From assembly GCF_024339125.1 (NCBI RefSeq), contig NZ_CP101417.1, positions 2,677,001 to 2,741,000 of the forward strand: a stretch of 64,000 nt of DNA, in the 5' to 3' direction. A program made the position numbers and the translations under genes. This DNA comes from Xanthomonas hortorum (lineage in GTDB: Bacteria; Pseudomonadota; Gammaproteobacteria; Xanthomonadales; Xanthomonadaceae). The notes under the pieces are model-generated. The model had not been told where the DNA came from and did no database searches. It saw only the letters and a list, made by a program, of their open reading frames with translations. Positions 55,505 to 63,362 of this stretch are shown here, piece by piece; the first letter of the stretch is position 1, and every line of letters starts with the position of its first letter.

Positions 55505-57475
55505 ATGCTGCAGAAACTTCGCGACAAGACGTCAGGCTGGATCGCTACCGCCATCCTGGGGTTGCTGATGATTCCGTTCCTGTTCGTCATCGACAACAGC
55601 TACCTCGGCGGCATTGGCGCCAACAACGTGGCCAAGGTGCAGGCGCCGCCCACATGGTGGAAATCGGCACCTTCCTGGTGGCCGGTGTCGCTGCTGTGGC
55701 AGCACCATGAAATCAGTACGCAGGATTTCCGCGCACGCTTCGAGCAGGCGCGTATGCAGGAGCGGCAGCGCCAGGGCGAGAATTTCGACCCGCGCACGTT
55801 CGAATCGCGCGAAAACAAGCTGCAGGTGCTCGATCAGTTGGTTGACGAGCAAGTCGTGCGTCTGGGTGCCGAAGATGCCGGCATCGTGATCGGCGATGCG
55901 ACGGTGCGCGATTACATCACCGGCATTCAGGCGTTCCAGGTCGATGGCAAATTCAGCCCCGACCAGTACCGCGCCGCACTCGCACAAGGTACACCACCGC
56001 GCACGCCGGCGCAGTTCGATGCGTTGGTGCGCGACAGCTTGCAGCAGTCGGTGATTCCGCAGGCGATTGCCGAGTCGGGCTTTGCGACCAAGGCCGAGTT
56101 CGAGCGCCTGCTCAAGCTGATGGGCGAAACGCGCGACGTGGAGTTGGCGATGCTGCCCCCACCGGCCGCCGATACCGCGCCGGTCAGCGATGCGCAGATC
56201 AAGCAGTGGTACGACGGGCATGCGCAGGATTTCCGTCAGCCGGAGACCGTGACGATCGAGTACGTCGATATCAATGCGGCCAAGTTGCCGCCGGCAACCG
56301 CCGCCGACGAGGCGACCTTGCGCAAGCGCTATGAGGAAGAGAAGGGCCGCTTTGTCGAGCCGGACCAGCGTCTAGCCTCGCACATCCTGATCAGCGCTGG
56401 CAGCGACCCCGCCGCGCAGAAGGCTGCCGAGGCGAAGGCAGCCAAGCTCGCCGCAGAAGCCAAGCAGCCGGGCGCCGATTTCGCTGCATTGGCGAAGGCC
56501 AACTCGCAGGATCCGGGCTCCAAGGGGGCCGGTGGCGATCTGGGTTGGGTCGAGAAGGGCACGATGGTCAAGCCGTTCGAAGACGCGTTGTTCGCAATGA
56601 AGGCTGGCGATGTGGTCGGCCCGATCAAGAGCGAGTTCGGTTACCACGTGATCCAGCTGCGCGAGGTCAAGGGCGGCCAGGGCAAGTCGTTCGAGCAGGT
56701 GCGCGATCAACTCGCTGCCGAGCAGCTCAAGGCCGATGCCGACAAGGCGTTTGCCGATGTGAGCGGCAAGTTGGTGGATCAGGTCTACAAGAATCCCACC
56801 GCGTTGGAGCCAGCGGCCAAGCAGGTCGGTCTGCCGGTGCAGACGCTGGGCCCGTTCTCGCGTGCCGAAGCCAGTGGTATCGCCGCCAATCCGGCGGTGC
56901 TGCGTTCGGCATTCTCCGAGACGCTGGTGCAGGACGGCACGGTGAGCGACCCGATCACCATTGCGCCGAATCACAGTGTGGTGTTGCGCGTGACCAATCA
57001 CAGCGCCGAGCAGGCGTTGCCGTTGGACAAGGTGCGCGACAAGGTGATTGCGGCGATCCATGCGGACCGTACCGAGAAGGCCGCCGCGGCGGCTGCCGAT
57101 GCAGTGTTGGCGCGTGTGCAGAAGGGTGAAACGTTGCAGGCGCTGGCGGCCAGCGAGAAGCTGCAGGTACAGCCGATCCCGGGCCTGCCGCGCACTGCGC
57201 CGATCCCGACACCGGCGGCAAACCGCGCCATCTTCAGCGCGCCGCGCCCGACCGAAGGCAAGCCGTCGGTGGGCAAAGTGGAGCTGGACGGCGGGCGCTT
57301 TGCGGTCTTCGTCATCGCCAAGGCCACGCCAGGCGATCTGAAGCAAATGCCGGCCGAGCAGCAGACCATGCTGCGCGAACAGCTGAGCCAGATCGATGGC
57401 AACAACGCGGCGCAGGCGTACGTCAAGGAAATGCGCAAGCGCTACAAGATCCAGATCGAAGAGGCGCAGCTGTAA
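55505..57475 (+). CDS. ppiD: Peptidyl-prolyl cis-trans isomerase D (PpiD)
   Basis: Periplasmic chaperone anchored in the inner membrane near the Sec translocon. The 656-residue protein has one N-terminal anchor (TSGWIATAILGLLMIPFLFV), a SurA-N-like chaperone domain, a parvulin domain around 295-395 (DQRLASHILISAGSDPAAQK ... FGYHVIQLREVKGG) and a second degenerate C-terminal region. A run rich in Ala/Lys (AAQKAAEAKAAKLAAEAKQ) lies inside the parvulin domain. The ATG at 55505 begins the family N-terminus MLQKLRDKTSGWIA; the longer frame runs into the terminator. Gene order lon-hupB-ppiD matches E. coli. Confidence 0.94.
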   Translation: MLQKLRDKTSGWIATAILGLLMIPFLFVIDNSYLGGIGANNVAKVQAPPTWWKSAPSWWPVSLLWQHHEISTQDFRARFEQARMQERQRQGENFDPRTFESRENKLQVLDQLVDEQVVRLGAEDAGIVIGDATVRDYITGIQAFQVDGKFSPDQYRAALAQGTPPRTPAQFDALVRDSLQQSVIPQAIAESGFATKAEFERLLKLMGETRDVELAMLPPPAADTAPVSDAQIKQWYDGHAQDFRQPETVTIEYVDINAAKLPPATAADEATLRKRYEEEKGRFVEPDQRLASHILISAGSDPAAQKAAEAKAAKLAAEAKQPGADFAALAKANSQDPGSKGAGGDLGWVEKGTMVKPFEDALFAMKAGDVVGPIKSEFGYHVIQLREVKGGQGKSFEQVRDQLAAEQLKADADKAFADVSGKLVDQVYKNPTALEPAAKQVGLPVQTLGPFSRAEASGIAANPAVLRSAFSETLVQDGTVSDPITIAPNHSVVLRVTNHSAEQALPLDKVRDKVIAAIHADRTEKAAAAAADAVLARVQKGETLQALAASEKLQVQPIPGLPRTAPIPTPAANRAIFSAPRPTEGKPSVGKVELDGGRFAVFVIAKATPGDLKQMPAEQQTMLREQLSQIDGNNAAQAYVKEMRKRYKIQIEEAQL

Positions 57476-57921
57476 GGCTGTCTTCTTCAGCTGGTGAAGA
57501 CGAGAAAGCCCGGGTGACCGGGCTTTTTCTTTGGGATATCGGTGTCGTGCCGTGGGGGCTGAGGTCTTGTAGGTGCGTTTGACGTACTCGGCCGATGTCT
57601 TCGGGTTCGGGGTCGATGGTGTGTCTGCTGCTTCAAGAGCGCTAGAAAGACCGCTCTCCAAGGCTGCCCACATCCTGACGAGCACGCGTGGCCACGCAGC
57701 AGTCGATTGAGCGGGTTGGCCCACTGCCGTTCGATTATTTCAACACGCCTGCTGTGTCGCCGGCAGCCTCGCAAGGACATTCAAGCGCACAGCAGCTGCT
57801 GCACCATGCAGTCCTTGATCACGCTGATGCTGGCTGTCTAGAACGTCATGCGAGCGACGGTGGCATGCGCGATGGTCGCTGCCGACCAAGTGGACCACTA
57901 CGTAGTCTGCGTTGTGTCGGC
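57476..57921. other. Non-coding stretch between ppiD and mltD
   Basis: 446 bp with the ppiD terminator near its start. The rest has no frame with convincing coding features and no repeat I recognise. The composition and several short stops suggest decayed sequence, but I cannot name an ancestor. Confidence 0.45.
57505..57532 (+). terminator. Terminator of ppiD
   Basis: AAGCCCGG-type stem AGCCCGG (57507-57513) and CCGGGCT (57518-57524) with a GTGA loop and a T-rich tail TTTTCTTT. Confidence 0.82.
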
Positions 57922-59100
57922 TTAAGGCCTGTCGTCGAACGACAACACCATGCCTGGCTTCAGTACCGCACGCTTGTCCAGCCCATTGCTGGCGAGCAAC
58001 GTCGCCACAGTCACGCCGTAGCGGCGCGCAATGGCCCAGGCGGACTCGCCGTTGCGCACCGTATGCGTACGCGCTTGCGCGTTCGACGTCCTGGCAGTCG
58101 TGGCGACCACCTTAGGCGCGGCATCGTTGGTCTCGGCAATCCTGCCCACATCAGCGGATGCGACGACGGCACCGGCCGAGCCTGGCTGTGCTGCCGCGAC
58201 TGGGGCAAGTACATGCACCCCACTTGGCGCGGCACGTGCGCTGGCCAATGCCGGATTCAGCCGGGCGAGCAGCTGCGGCTCGATGGAGCGCTGTCCGGCC
58301 CAGGCGTTGAGGCTGGTGCCAACCGGCAATGCGTGTTCGGTCAGTACCGGAACCGGGCGGTCGAGCGAGGTCAGCAAGTTGCCTTGCTGTTGCGCGTGGT
58401 CGAGCACACAGGCGAGCGCGTGCAGCTTTTCCACATACTCATAGGTGACCTTGGACATGCCGGGAAGCTCGGACGGACGTGCGTTCTGCGCGTTCATGCC
58501 GGCCGTGCGCATCGCCTGCAGCACACGGTACTCGCCAGCGTTGTAGGCCATCAGCGCCAGGCGCCAATCGCCGCCGAACATGCCGTAAAGCGTCTTGAGA
58601 TAACGTACCGCAGCGGTGGTGGAATCCACTGCCGAGAGGCGGCCGTCGTATTGCGCGCCAACCGGCACATGGTGGTTGCGCGCCGTGGTGGCGATGAACT
58701 GCCACAAGCCGGCCGGTCCGCTGCCATTGCGGGCGCCCGGGCGGTATCCGCTTTCCACAAAAGGAATCAGCGCAAACTCGGTCGGCATGTCGGCCTTGCG
58801 CAGCTCGTCGACCACGTAGCCGAACAGCGGCAGGACGTCCTGTGCATCGTCGGCCAGGCGGGCTGGTGCACGCGAGAAGTGCTGTTCCCAACGCGTGTCG
58901 CTGTGCTCGCTATCGCAGCCTGGATCTGCACGCCCGTCCAGAAACGACGAAAAGATGTCCTGGCCGTTGCGCAGGCTGGGTGCGACTGGCGGCGTCGTCG
59001 CGCTGGATGCGGGTGTGGGGCGGCTTGCGTCGGCGGGCGACGCGGCTGCTGGTGCAATGGCCGCACAGGCGGCCAACACTGCCAAAAGCAAGCGCCTCAT
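57922..59100 (-). CDS. mltD: Membrane-bound lytic transglycosylase D-like protein
   Basis: Cleaves peptidoglycan glycan strands with formation of 1,6-anhydroMurNAc. The 392-residue protein has a signal peptide (MRRLLLAVLAACAAIAPAAA; no canonical lipobox, although a Cys12 lies within it), an SLT domain with catalytic Glu116 (LIPFVESGYRPGARNGSGPA; GLWQFIATTA; LALMAYNAGEYRVLQ) and one C-terminal LysM module at about 343-390 (HTVRNGESAWAIARRYGV). E. coli MltD has two LysM modules and is a lipoprotein. Its ATG overlaps the gloB stop (ATGA), so it is translated by coupling after gloB. Confidence 0.92.
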   Translation of the reverse strand: MRRLLLAVLAACAAIAPAAASPADASRPTPASSATTPPVAPSLRNGQDIFSSFLDGRADPGCDSEHSDTRWEQHFSRAPARLADDAQDVLPLFGYVVDELRKADMPTEFALIPFVESGYRPGARNGSGPAGLWQFIATTARNHHVPVGAQYDGRLSAVDSTTAAVRYLKTLYGMFGGDWRLALMAYNAGEYRVLQAMRTAGMNAQNARPSELPGMSKVTYEYVEKLHALACVLDHAQQQGNLLTSLDRPVPVLTEHALPVGTSLNAWAGQRSIEPQLLARLNPALASARAAPSGVHVLAPVAAAQPGSAGAVVASADVGRIAETNDAAPKVVATTARTSNAQARTHTVRNGESAWAIARRYGVTVATLLASNGLDKRAVLKPGMVLSFDDRP

Positions 59101-59864
59101 GCGCGAAATTCGTCTTTCCAGCGCCGAAGTTCGGCGAAAACATCTACATCGGAGGAAAGTGCGCCAGATGCGCGCGCTGCGACTGCGGCGCGAATCTCGG
59201 GACTGCTGGTGCGTAGAAAAGGGTTGGTGGCCAGTTCACTCTTGAGCGAAATCGGCAGGGTAGGACGGGCTGCTTGACGCATGGCCTGGGCTTCCTGTTG
59301 ACGGCGCTGCAAGGCAGCGTTGGTGGGATCGACGTGCAGCGCGAAGGACGCGTTGGCCAACGTATATTCGTGGCCGCAACACACAAGCGTTTCGCCGGGC
59401 AGAGAGGCCAGGCGTTGCAACGAGTCGAACATCTGAGGAGCGGTACCTTCGAACATCCGCCCACAGCCTAGGCTGAACAGCGTATCACCGCTGAACAGAT
59501 GCTCGTCGGTGACAAAGGCGATGTGGCTGCGGGTGTGGCCCGGCACCTCAAGCACTTCAAAGCCCATGCCAAGCAGGGTCAAGCGCTCGCCTTGTCCAAC
59601 CTGGCGGGCATCGGCGGGACTGCGTTCGTCGGCAGGGCCGAACAGTTCCAGGTCCGGCCAGCGCTGCTGCAATGCCGCCACGCCGCCGATGTGGTCGGCA
59701 TGGTGGTGGGTGAGCAACACGGCGCTGGGAGTGAATCCTTCGCGCTCTGCCGCAGCGAACACCGGCTCTGCCTGACCGGGGTCGACGATGACAGAGCGGC
59801 CATCCGCAGCGACCAGCGCCCAGATGTAGTTGTCTTCGAATGCGGGCAGGGCGGTCAGTCGCAT
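59097..59864 (-). CDS. gloB: Hydroxyacylglutathione hydrolase (glyoxalase II)
   Basis: Hydrolyses S-lactoylglutathione to lactate in methylglyoxal detoxification. The 255-residue metallo-beta-lactamase-fold protein has the metal motif LTHHHADHIGG at 51-61, EVPGHTRSHIAFV, LFSGDTLFSLGCGRMFEG and VCCGHEYTLANASFAL. The ATG at 59864 gives MRLTALPAFEDNYIW, the standard GloB start. Only 12 bp separate this start from the divergent yafS-like start. mltD follows with a 4-bp overlap. Confidence 0.96.
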   Translation of the reverse strand: MRLTALPAFEDNYIWALVAADGRSVIVDPGQAEPVFAAAEREGFTPSAVLLTHHHADHIGGVAALQQRWPDLELFGPADERSPADARQVGQGERLTLLGMGFEVLEVPGHTRSHIAFVTDEHLFSGDTLFSLGCGRMFEGTAPQMFDSLQRLASLPGETLVCCGHEYTLANASFALHVDPTNAALQRRQQEAQAMRQAARPTLPISLKSELATNPFLRTSSPEIRAAVAARASGALSSDVDVFAELRRWKDEFRA

Positions 59865-59876
59865 AGAATTGGGACC

Positions 59877-60533
59877 ATGCCTGCCACGCCCTTCTCCCGT
59901 CAAGCTGGCGTCTCATCCTGGTTTGAAACAGGCGCGGGGCGCAGTCTGCTCCAGCTGGAGCGCCAAGTGGCGCTGGCGGCGCTGCAAACGCGTCCGTCGC
60001 AGCCCTGGTTGTGGCTGACGCCAACGACCGACCTGCCCCCGCGCGAGGCATTGCAGGGGCGTGGTTTGCGCTTGTATCGCAGCGCGGGGCGCTTCGCTGG
60101 CGATGCGCGTTGCGCGATGCCGTTCCCGTTGCCGGCCGAGAGCCTGCAGGCGATTGTGGTGCAGCATGCGGTGGTCGGCGGCGCGGCGGAATTTTTGGCC
60201 GAATGCGAGCGGCTGCTGATGCCCGGCGGCCGGCTGTGGCTGTTCACGCTCAATCCGATGAGCCCTTACCGCTTTCGCTGGGCGCGACGTGGTCCGGTCG
60301 CCTTGCGGCCGGATCGCTGGCGGTTGCTGGCGCAACGTGCGGGGCTGCAATGCGTGGACCAGGAACGTTACCTGGGGCCGATCTGGCGCACCGGAAGTGG
60401 CCCCTCCGGCCCTGGCCGCGCACCCTGGCGCGCCGTGTATTTACTCGAAGTGGAAAAACGTGCCGCCGCTTCGATCGGCCCGACCCCGATCGCGATGCCC
60501 TCGCGCTGGCCACAGCCCGTGGCCACGATCTGA
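59877..60533 (+). CDS. YafS-like methyltransferase-domain protein
   Basis: Protein of 218 residues in the place of yafS in the E. coli order mltD-gloB-yafS-rnhA-dnaQ. The C-terminal half fits a class I methyltransferase (LQAIVVQHAVVGGAAEFLAE; LLMPGGRLWLFTLNPMSPYR). The N-terminal half lacks the usual SAM-binding glycine loop: the strand where it belongs reads QPWLWLTPTTDLPP. The protein may therefore bind SAM weakly or not at all. ATG 59877 is the only reasonable start. It ends 31 bp before rnhA. Confidence 0.8.
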   Translation: MPATPFSRQAGVSSWFETGAGRSLLQLERQVALAALQTRPSQPWLWLTPTTDLPPREALQGRGLRLYRSAGRFAGDARCAMPFPLPAESLQAIVVQHAVVGGAAEFLAECERLLMPGGRLWLFTLNPMSPYRFRWARRGPVALRPDRWRLLAQRAGLQCVDQERYLGPIWRTGSGPSGPGRAPWRAVYLLEVEKRAAASIGPTPIAMPSRWPQPVATI

Positions 60534-60564
60534 CGACTGACTACTTTCCAAACACCAGAAGCTG

Positions 60565-61017
60565 ATGAAATCAATTGAAGTGCATACCGACGGCTCCTGC
60601 CTCGGCAATCCCGGGCCGGGCGGTTGGGCGGCCCTGTTGCGTTACAACGGCCGCGAGAAGGAATTGGCCGGCGGCGAAGCCACCTCCACCAACAACCGCA
60701 TGGAGTTGATGGCGGCGATCATGGCGTTGGAAACGCTCACCGAGCCATGCCAGATCGTGCTGCATACCGACTCGCAATACGTGCGCCAGGGCATCACCGA
60801 ATGGATGTCCGGCTGGGTGCGGCGCGGCTGGAAAACAGCCGGCGGCGACCCGGTCAAGAATCGTGAACTGTGGGAGCGGCTGCATGCGGCCACGCAGCGA
60901 CACAACATCGATTGGCGTTGGGTGAAAGGCCACAATGGCGACCCGGATAACGAGCGCGTCGACGTGCTTGCCCGCAATCAGGCCATCGCCCAGCGCGGCG
61001 GCCTGGCAACACAATAA
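60565..61017 (+). CDS. rnhA: Ribonuclease HI
   Basis: Removes RNA from RNA-DNA hybrids. The 150-residue protein has the catalytic carboxylates Asp9 ([19 protein letters not shown]), Glu47 ([11 protein letters not shown]), Asp69 ([12 protein letters not shown]) and Asp133 ([12 protein letters not shown]), and the basic handle ([20 protein letters not shown]). dnaQ starts 12 bp downstream, so the two are likely cotranscribed. Confidence 0.97.
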   Translation: MKSIEVHTDGSCLGNPGPGGWAALLRYNGREKELAGGEATSTNNRMELMAAIMALETLTEPCQIVLHTDSQYVRQGITEWMSGWVRRGWKTAGGDPVKNRELWERLHAATQRHNIDWRWVKGHNGDPDNERVDVLARNQAIAQRGGLATQ

Positions 61018-61029
61018 GCAAGAGGATTC

Positions 61030-61764
61030 ATGCGTCAGATCATTCTCGATACCGAAACCACCGGCCTGGAATGGCGCAAGGGCAACCGCGTCGTCGAAAT
61101 CGGTGCGGTGGAGCTGCTGGAGCGGCGCCCCAGCGGCAACAACTTCCATCGCTATCTGAAGCCCGATTGCGACTTCGAACCCGGCGCGCAGGAAGTGACC
61201 GGGTTGACCCTGGAATTCCTGGCCGACAAGCCCTTGTTCGCCGATGTGGTGGAGGAGTTCCTGGCCTACATCGACGGCGCGGAGCTGATCATCCATAACG
61301 CTGCGTTCGATCTGGGCTTCCTGGACAACGAATTGTCGCTGCTGGGCGACAACTACGGCCGCATCGTCGAGCGCGCCACCGTGGTGGATACCTTGATGAT
61401 GGCGCGCGAGCGTTATCCGGGGCAGCGCAATTCATTGGACGCCTTGTGCAAACGTCTAGGCGTGGATAATTCGCATCGCCAGTTGCACGGCGCCTTGCTC
61501 GATGCGCAGATCCTGGCCGATGTGTATATCGCGCTGACGTCGGGCCAGGAGGAAATCGGGTTTGCCAGCGCCGATGCCGGTCAGAGCACCCAGGACGCTG
61601 ACGGCATGATCAGCTTCGATCCGGCACTGCTGTTGCCGCGCCCGCGCGTGGCGGTGACTGCCTCGGAGTCGCAGGCGCACGAGGCGCGTCTGGCGCAGTT
61701 GCGCAAGAAGGCCGGGCGTGCGCTGTGGGATGCGCCGGTCGAAGAAACTGCCGCTGCCGGCTAG
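61030..61764 (+). CDS. dnaQ: DNA polymerase III epsilon subunit
   Basis: Proofreading 3'-5' exonuclease of the replicase. The 244-residue DEDDh protein has Exo I IILDTETTGLEWRKGNRVVE (Asp7, Glu9), Exo II IIHNAAFDLGFLDNEL and Exo III HRQLHGALLDAQILADVY. The C-terminal part, which binds the alpha subunit, ends AGRALWDAPVEE. AGAGGA lies just before the ATG. The stop overlaps the convergent PP2C gene by 4 bp. Confidence 0.97.
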   Translation: MRQIILDTETTGLEWRKGNRVVEIGAVELLERRPSGNNFHRYLKPDCDFEPGAQEVTGLTLEFLADKPLFADVVEEFLAYIDGAELIIHNAAFDLGFLDNELSLLGDNYGRIVERATVVDTLMMARERYPGQRNSLDALCKRLGVDNSHRQLHGALLDAQILADVYIALTSGQEEIGFASADAGQSTQDADGMISFDPALLLPRPRVAVTASESQAHEARLAQLRKKAGRALWDAPVEETAAAG

Positions 61765-62465
61765 TAGCTACGCACCAGAATCGCGGTGATGTTGTCCGAG
61801 CCGCCGCCATCCAGTGCGGCGGCGACCAGGCATTCGACGCATTCCTGCGCGCTGCAATCGGCCTGCGACAAGGTTGCGGCGATGGTGGCGTCGTCGATTT
61901 CTTCGGTCAGGCCGTCGCTGCATAGCAGCAACTGCATCCCGGATTTGAGTTCGCCCTGCATGGTGGCGACATTGAGGTGGGCCGGGTCGGTCACGCCCAA
62001 CGCCTGGGTCACCACGTTGCGATGCGGATGCGCGCGTGCCTGCTCGCTGGTGAGCGTGCCCTGCGCGATGAGTTCCTGCACGTAACTATGGTCCTGGCTC
62101 AGCTGTGCCAGCCGGCCGTCGCGCCACAGATAGGCACGGCTGTCGCCGACCCAGGCCACTTCGAAGCGCTGGCCCAGCACACGGGCGGCGACCACGGTGG
62201 TGCCCATCGGCAAGGTGTCGTTGCAGCGGCGCGAGGTCTTGATGATTTCTTCGTCGGCGATACGCACCGCCTGCGCCAGCGGGGTGCCGGCGCGCACTTC
62301 GCGCACGATGGTTTCGCGCGCCAACGCGCTGGCCACTTCGCCGCAGGCATGCCCGCCCATGCCATCGGCGACCAGCCACAACCCCAGCTCGCTGTCGCCG
62401 TAGTACGTGTCCTCGTTGAGGTCGCGACGCAGGCCGACGTGGGTGAGATGTCCGAATTCGAGCAT
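61761..62465 (-). CDS. PP2C-family serine/threonine protein phosphatase
   Basis: Metal-dependent phosphatase of 234 residues. The metal-binding motifs are present: RDLNEDTYYGDSELG, LVADGMGGHACGEVAS, VAWVGDSRAYLWRDGRLA, LLLCSDGLTEEIDD and DGGGSDNITAILV. It resembles Stp1/PrpC and the phosphatases of type VI secretion loci, but no kinase or T6SS gene is next to it. ATG at 62465 begins MLEFGHLTHVGLRRD, typical of the family; the longer open frame upstream is not supported. It is convergent with dnaQ. Confidence 0.9.
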   Translation of the reverse strand: MLEFGHLTHVGLRRDLNEDTYYGDSELGLWLVADGMGGHACGEVASALARETIVREVRAGTPLAQAVRIADEEIIKTSRRCNDTLPMGTTVVAARVLGQRFEVAWVGDSRAYLWRDGRLAQLSQDHSYVQELIAQGTLTSEQARAHPHRNVVTQALGVTDPAHLNVATMQGELKSGMQLLLCSDGLTEEIDDATIAATLSQADCSAQECVECLVAAALDGGGSDNITAILVRSY

Positions 62466-62662
62466 GGGGCCGGGTCGCCAGAGGAAAGATGCGCCACCAT
62501 CATCGCGGCCCGACCGGCCAGCGGCAACAGACTGCTTGCCGGTACTGCAGTGCGGGTTCACTCCGGGCCCGGATGGCGCCGTGTGTCGAGCTTGCCCAGC
62601 CCGCTTGTGGCTTGGCGCCTGTGCCCGTATGATTCACGGCCCAGGGACACCGGGGACCATCT

Positions 62663-62753
62663 GGAGAGGTGGCAGAGCGGTTGAATGTACCTGACTCGAA
62701 ATCAGGCAGGCGTTTATAGCGCCTCGGGGGTTCGAATCCCCCCCTCTCCGCCA
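62663..62753 (+). tRNA. tRNA-Ser(CGA)
   Basis: 91-nt class II tRNA: acceptor GGAGAGG...CCTCTCC, anticodon loop CTCGAAA with CGA, long variable arm, T arm GGGGGTTCGAATCCCCC, encoded CCA. Confidence 0.95.
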
Positions 62754-62763
62754 GATTCGCATC

Positions 62764-62788
62764 AGCCCCCGCAAGGGGGCTTTTGTTT
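62764..62788 (+). terminator. Terminator after tRNA-Ser
   Basis: AGCCCCC (62764-62770) and GGGGGCT (62775-62781) with a GCAA tetraloop, followed by TTTGTTT. Confidence 0.85.
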
Positions 62789-62852
62789 ATGGGTCGCGGC
62801 CAGCCGGTGCGATGCCTACACTTCCACCTTTGCTATCCGTTGGAGGCATGAC

Positions 62853-63257
62853 ATGTCCGAGATTCTGGTGCCGGTGTCCTTTGGTGAGCTGCTCGACAAG
62901 ATCGCGATCCTGCAGATCAAGTCCGAGCGCATCAGCGACCCTGCCAAGCTGACCAATGTGCGCAACGAGCTGTCTGCGCTGGAAATCAGCTGGATGGCGC
63001 ATCCGGCCGCCGGTCACGACATCGTGCGTTTGCGTGCCGCGCTCAAGGCCGTCAACGAGCGGCTGTGGGTGATCGAAGACGACATCCGTCTCAAGGAGCA
63101 GGCGCAGACTTTCGACGATGCATTCGTGCAGCTGGCGCGCAGCGTCTATATCGAAAACGATGAGCGCGCGCGCATCAAGAAAGAGATCAACCTGGCGCTG
63201 GGTTCGTCGTATGTAGAAGAGAAGTCGTATCAGGACTATCGCGCCAAGGGTGTCTGA
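62853..63257 (+). CDS. DUF6165 family protein
   Basis: Small protein of 134 residues, mostly helical and charged (MSEILVPVSFGELLDKIAIL; KSERISDPAKLTNVRNELSA; VYIENDERARIKKEINLALG). No signal peptide or membrane segment. The family has no known activity; I recall it near glycosyltransferases for lipopolysaccharide or surface sugars, which fits the GT9 gene that follows convergently here. ATG 62853 follows TGGAGG by 6 nt. Longer frames starting in tRNA-Ser are false. Confidence 0.8.
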   Translation: MSEILVPVSFGELLDKIAILQIKSERISDPAKLTNVRNELSALEISWMAHPAAGHDIVRLRAALKAVNERLWVIEDDIRLKEQAQTFDDAFVQLARSVYIENDERARIKKEINLALGSSYVEEKSYQDYRAKGV

Positions 63258-63362
63258 GCGCTGATGCTTTGCGCTGCCCCTAGGCAGTCGAGCAACGGCG
63301 CAGTGCGCGCCGCTTGCTCAAGCGATTGAACGCCTGTTTGAGCGGCCGTCCTTCGCCGCCTC

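Noticed and set aside
57688-59277. Long plus-strand frame over mltD and the adjoining gap
   Set aside because: No protein features; it covers the antisense of the SLT and LysM domains of mltD.
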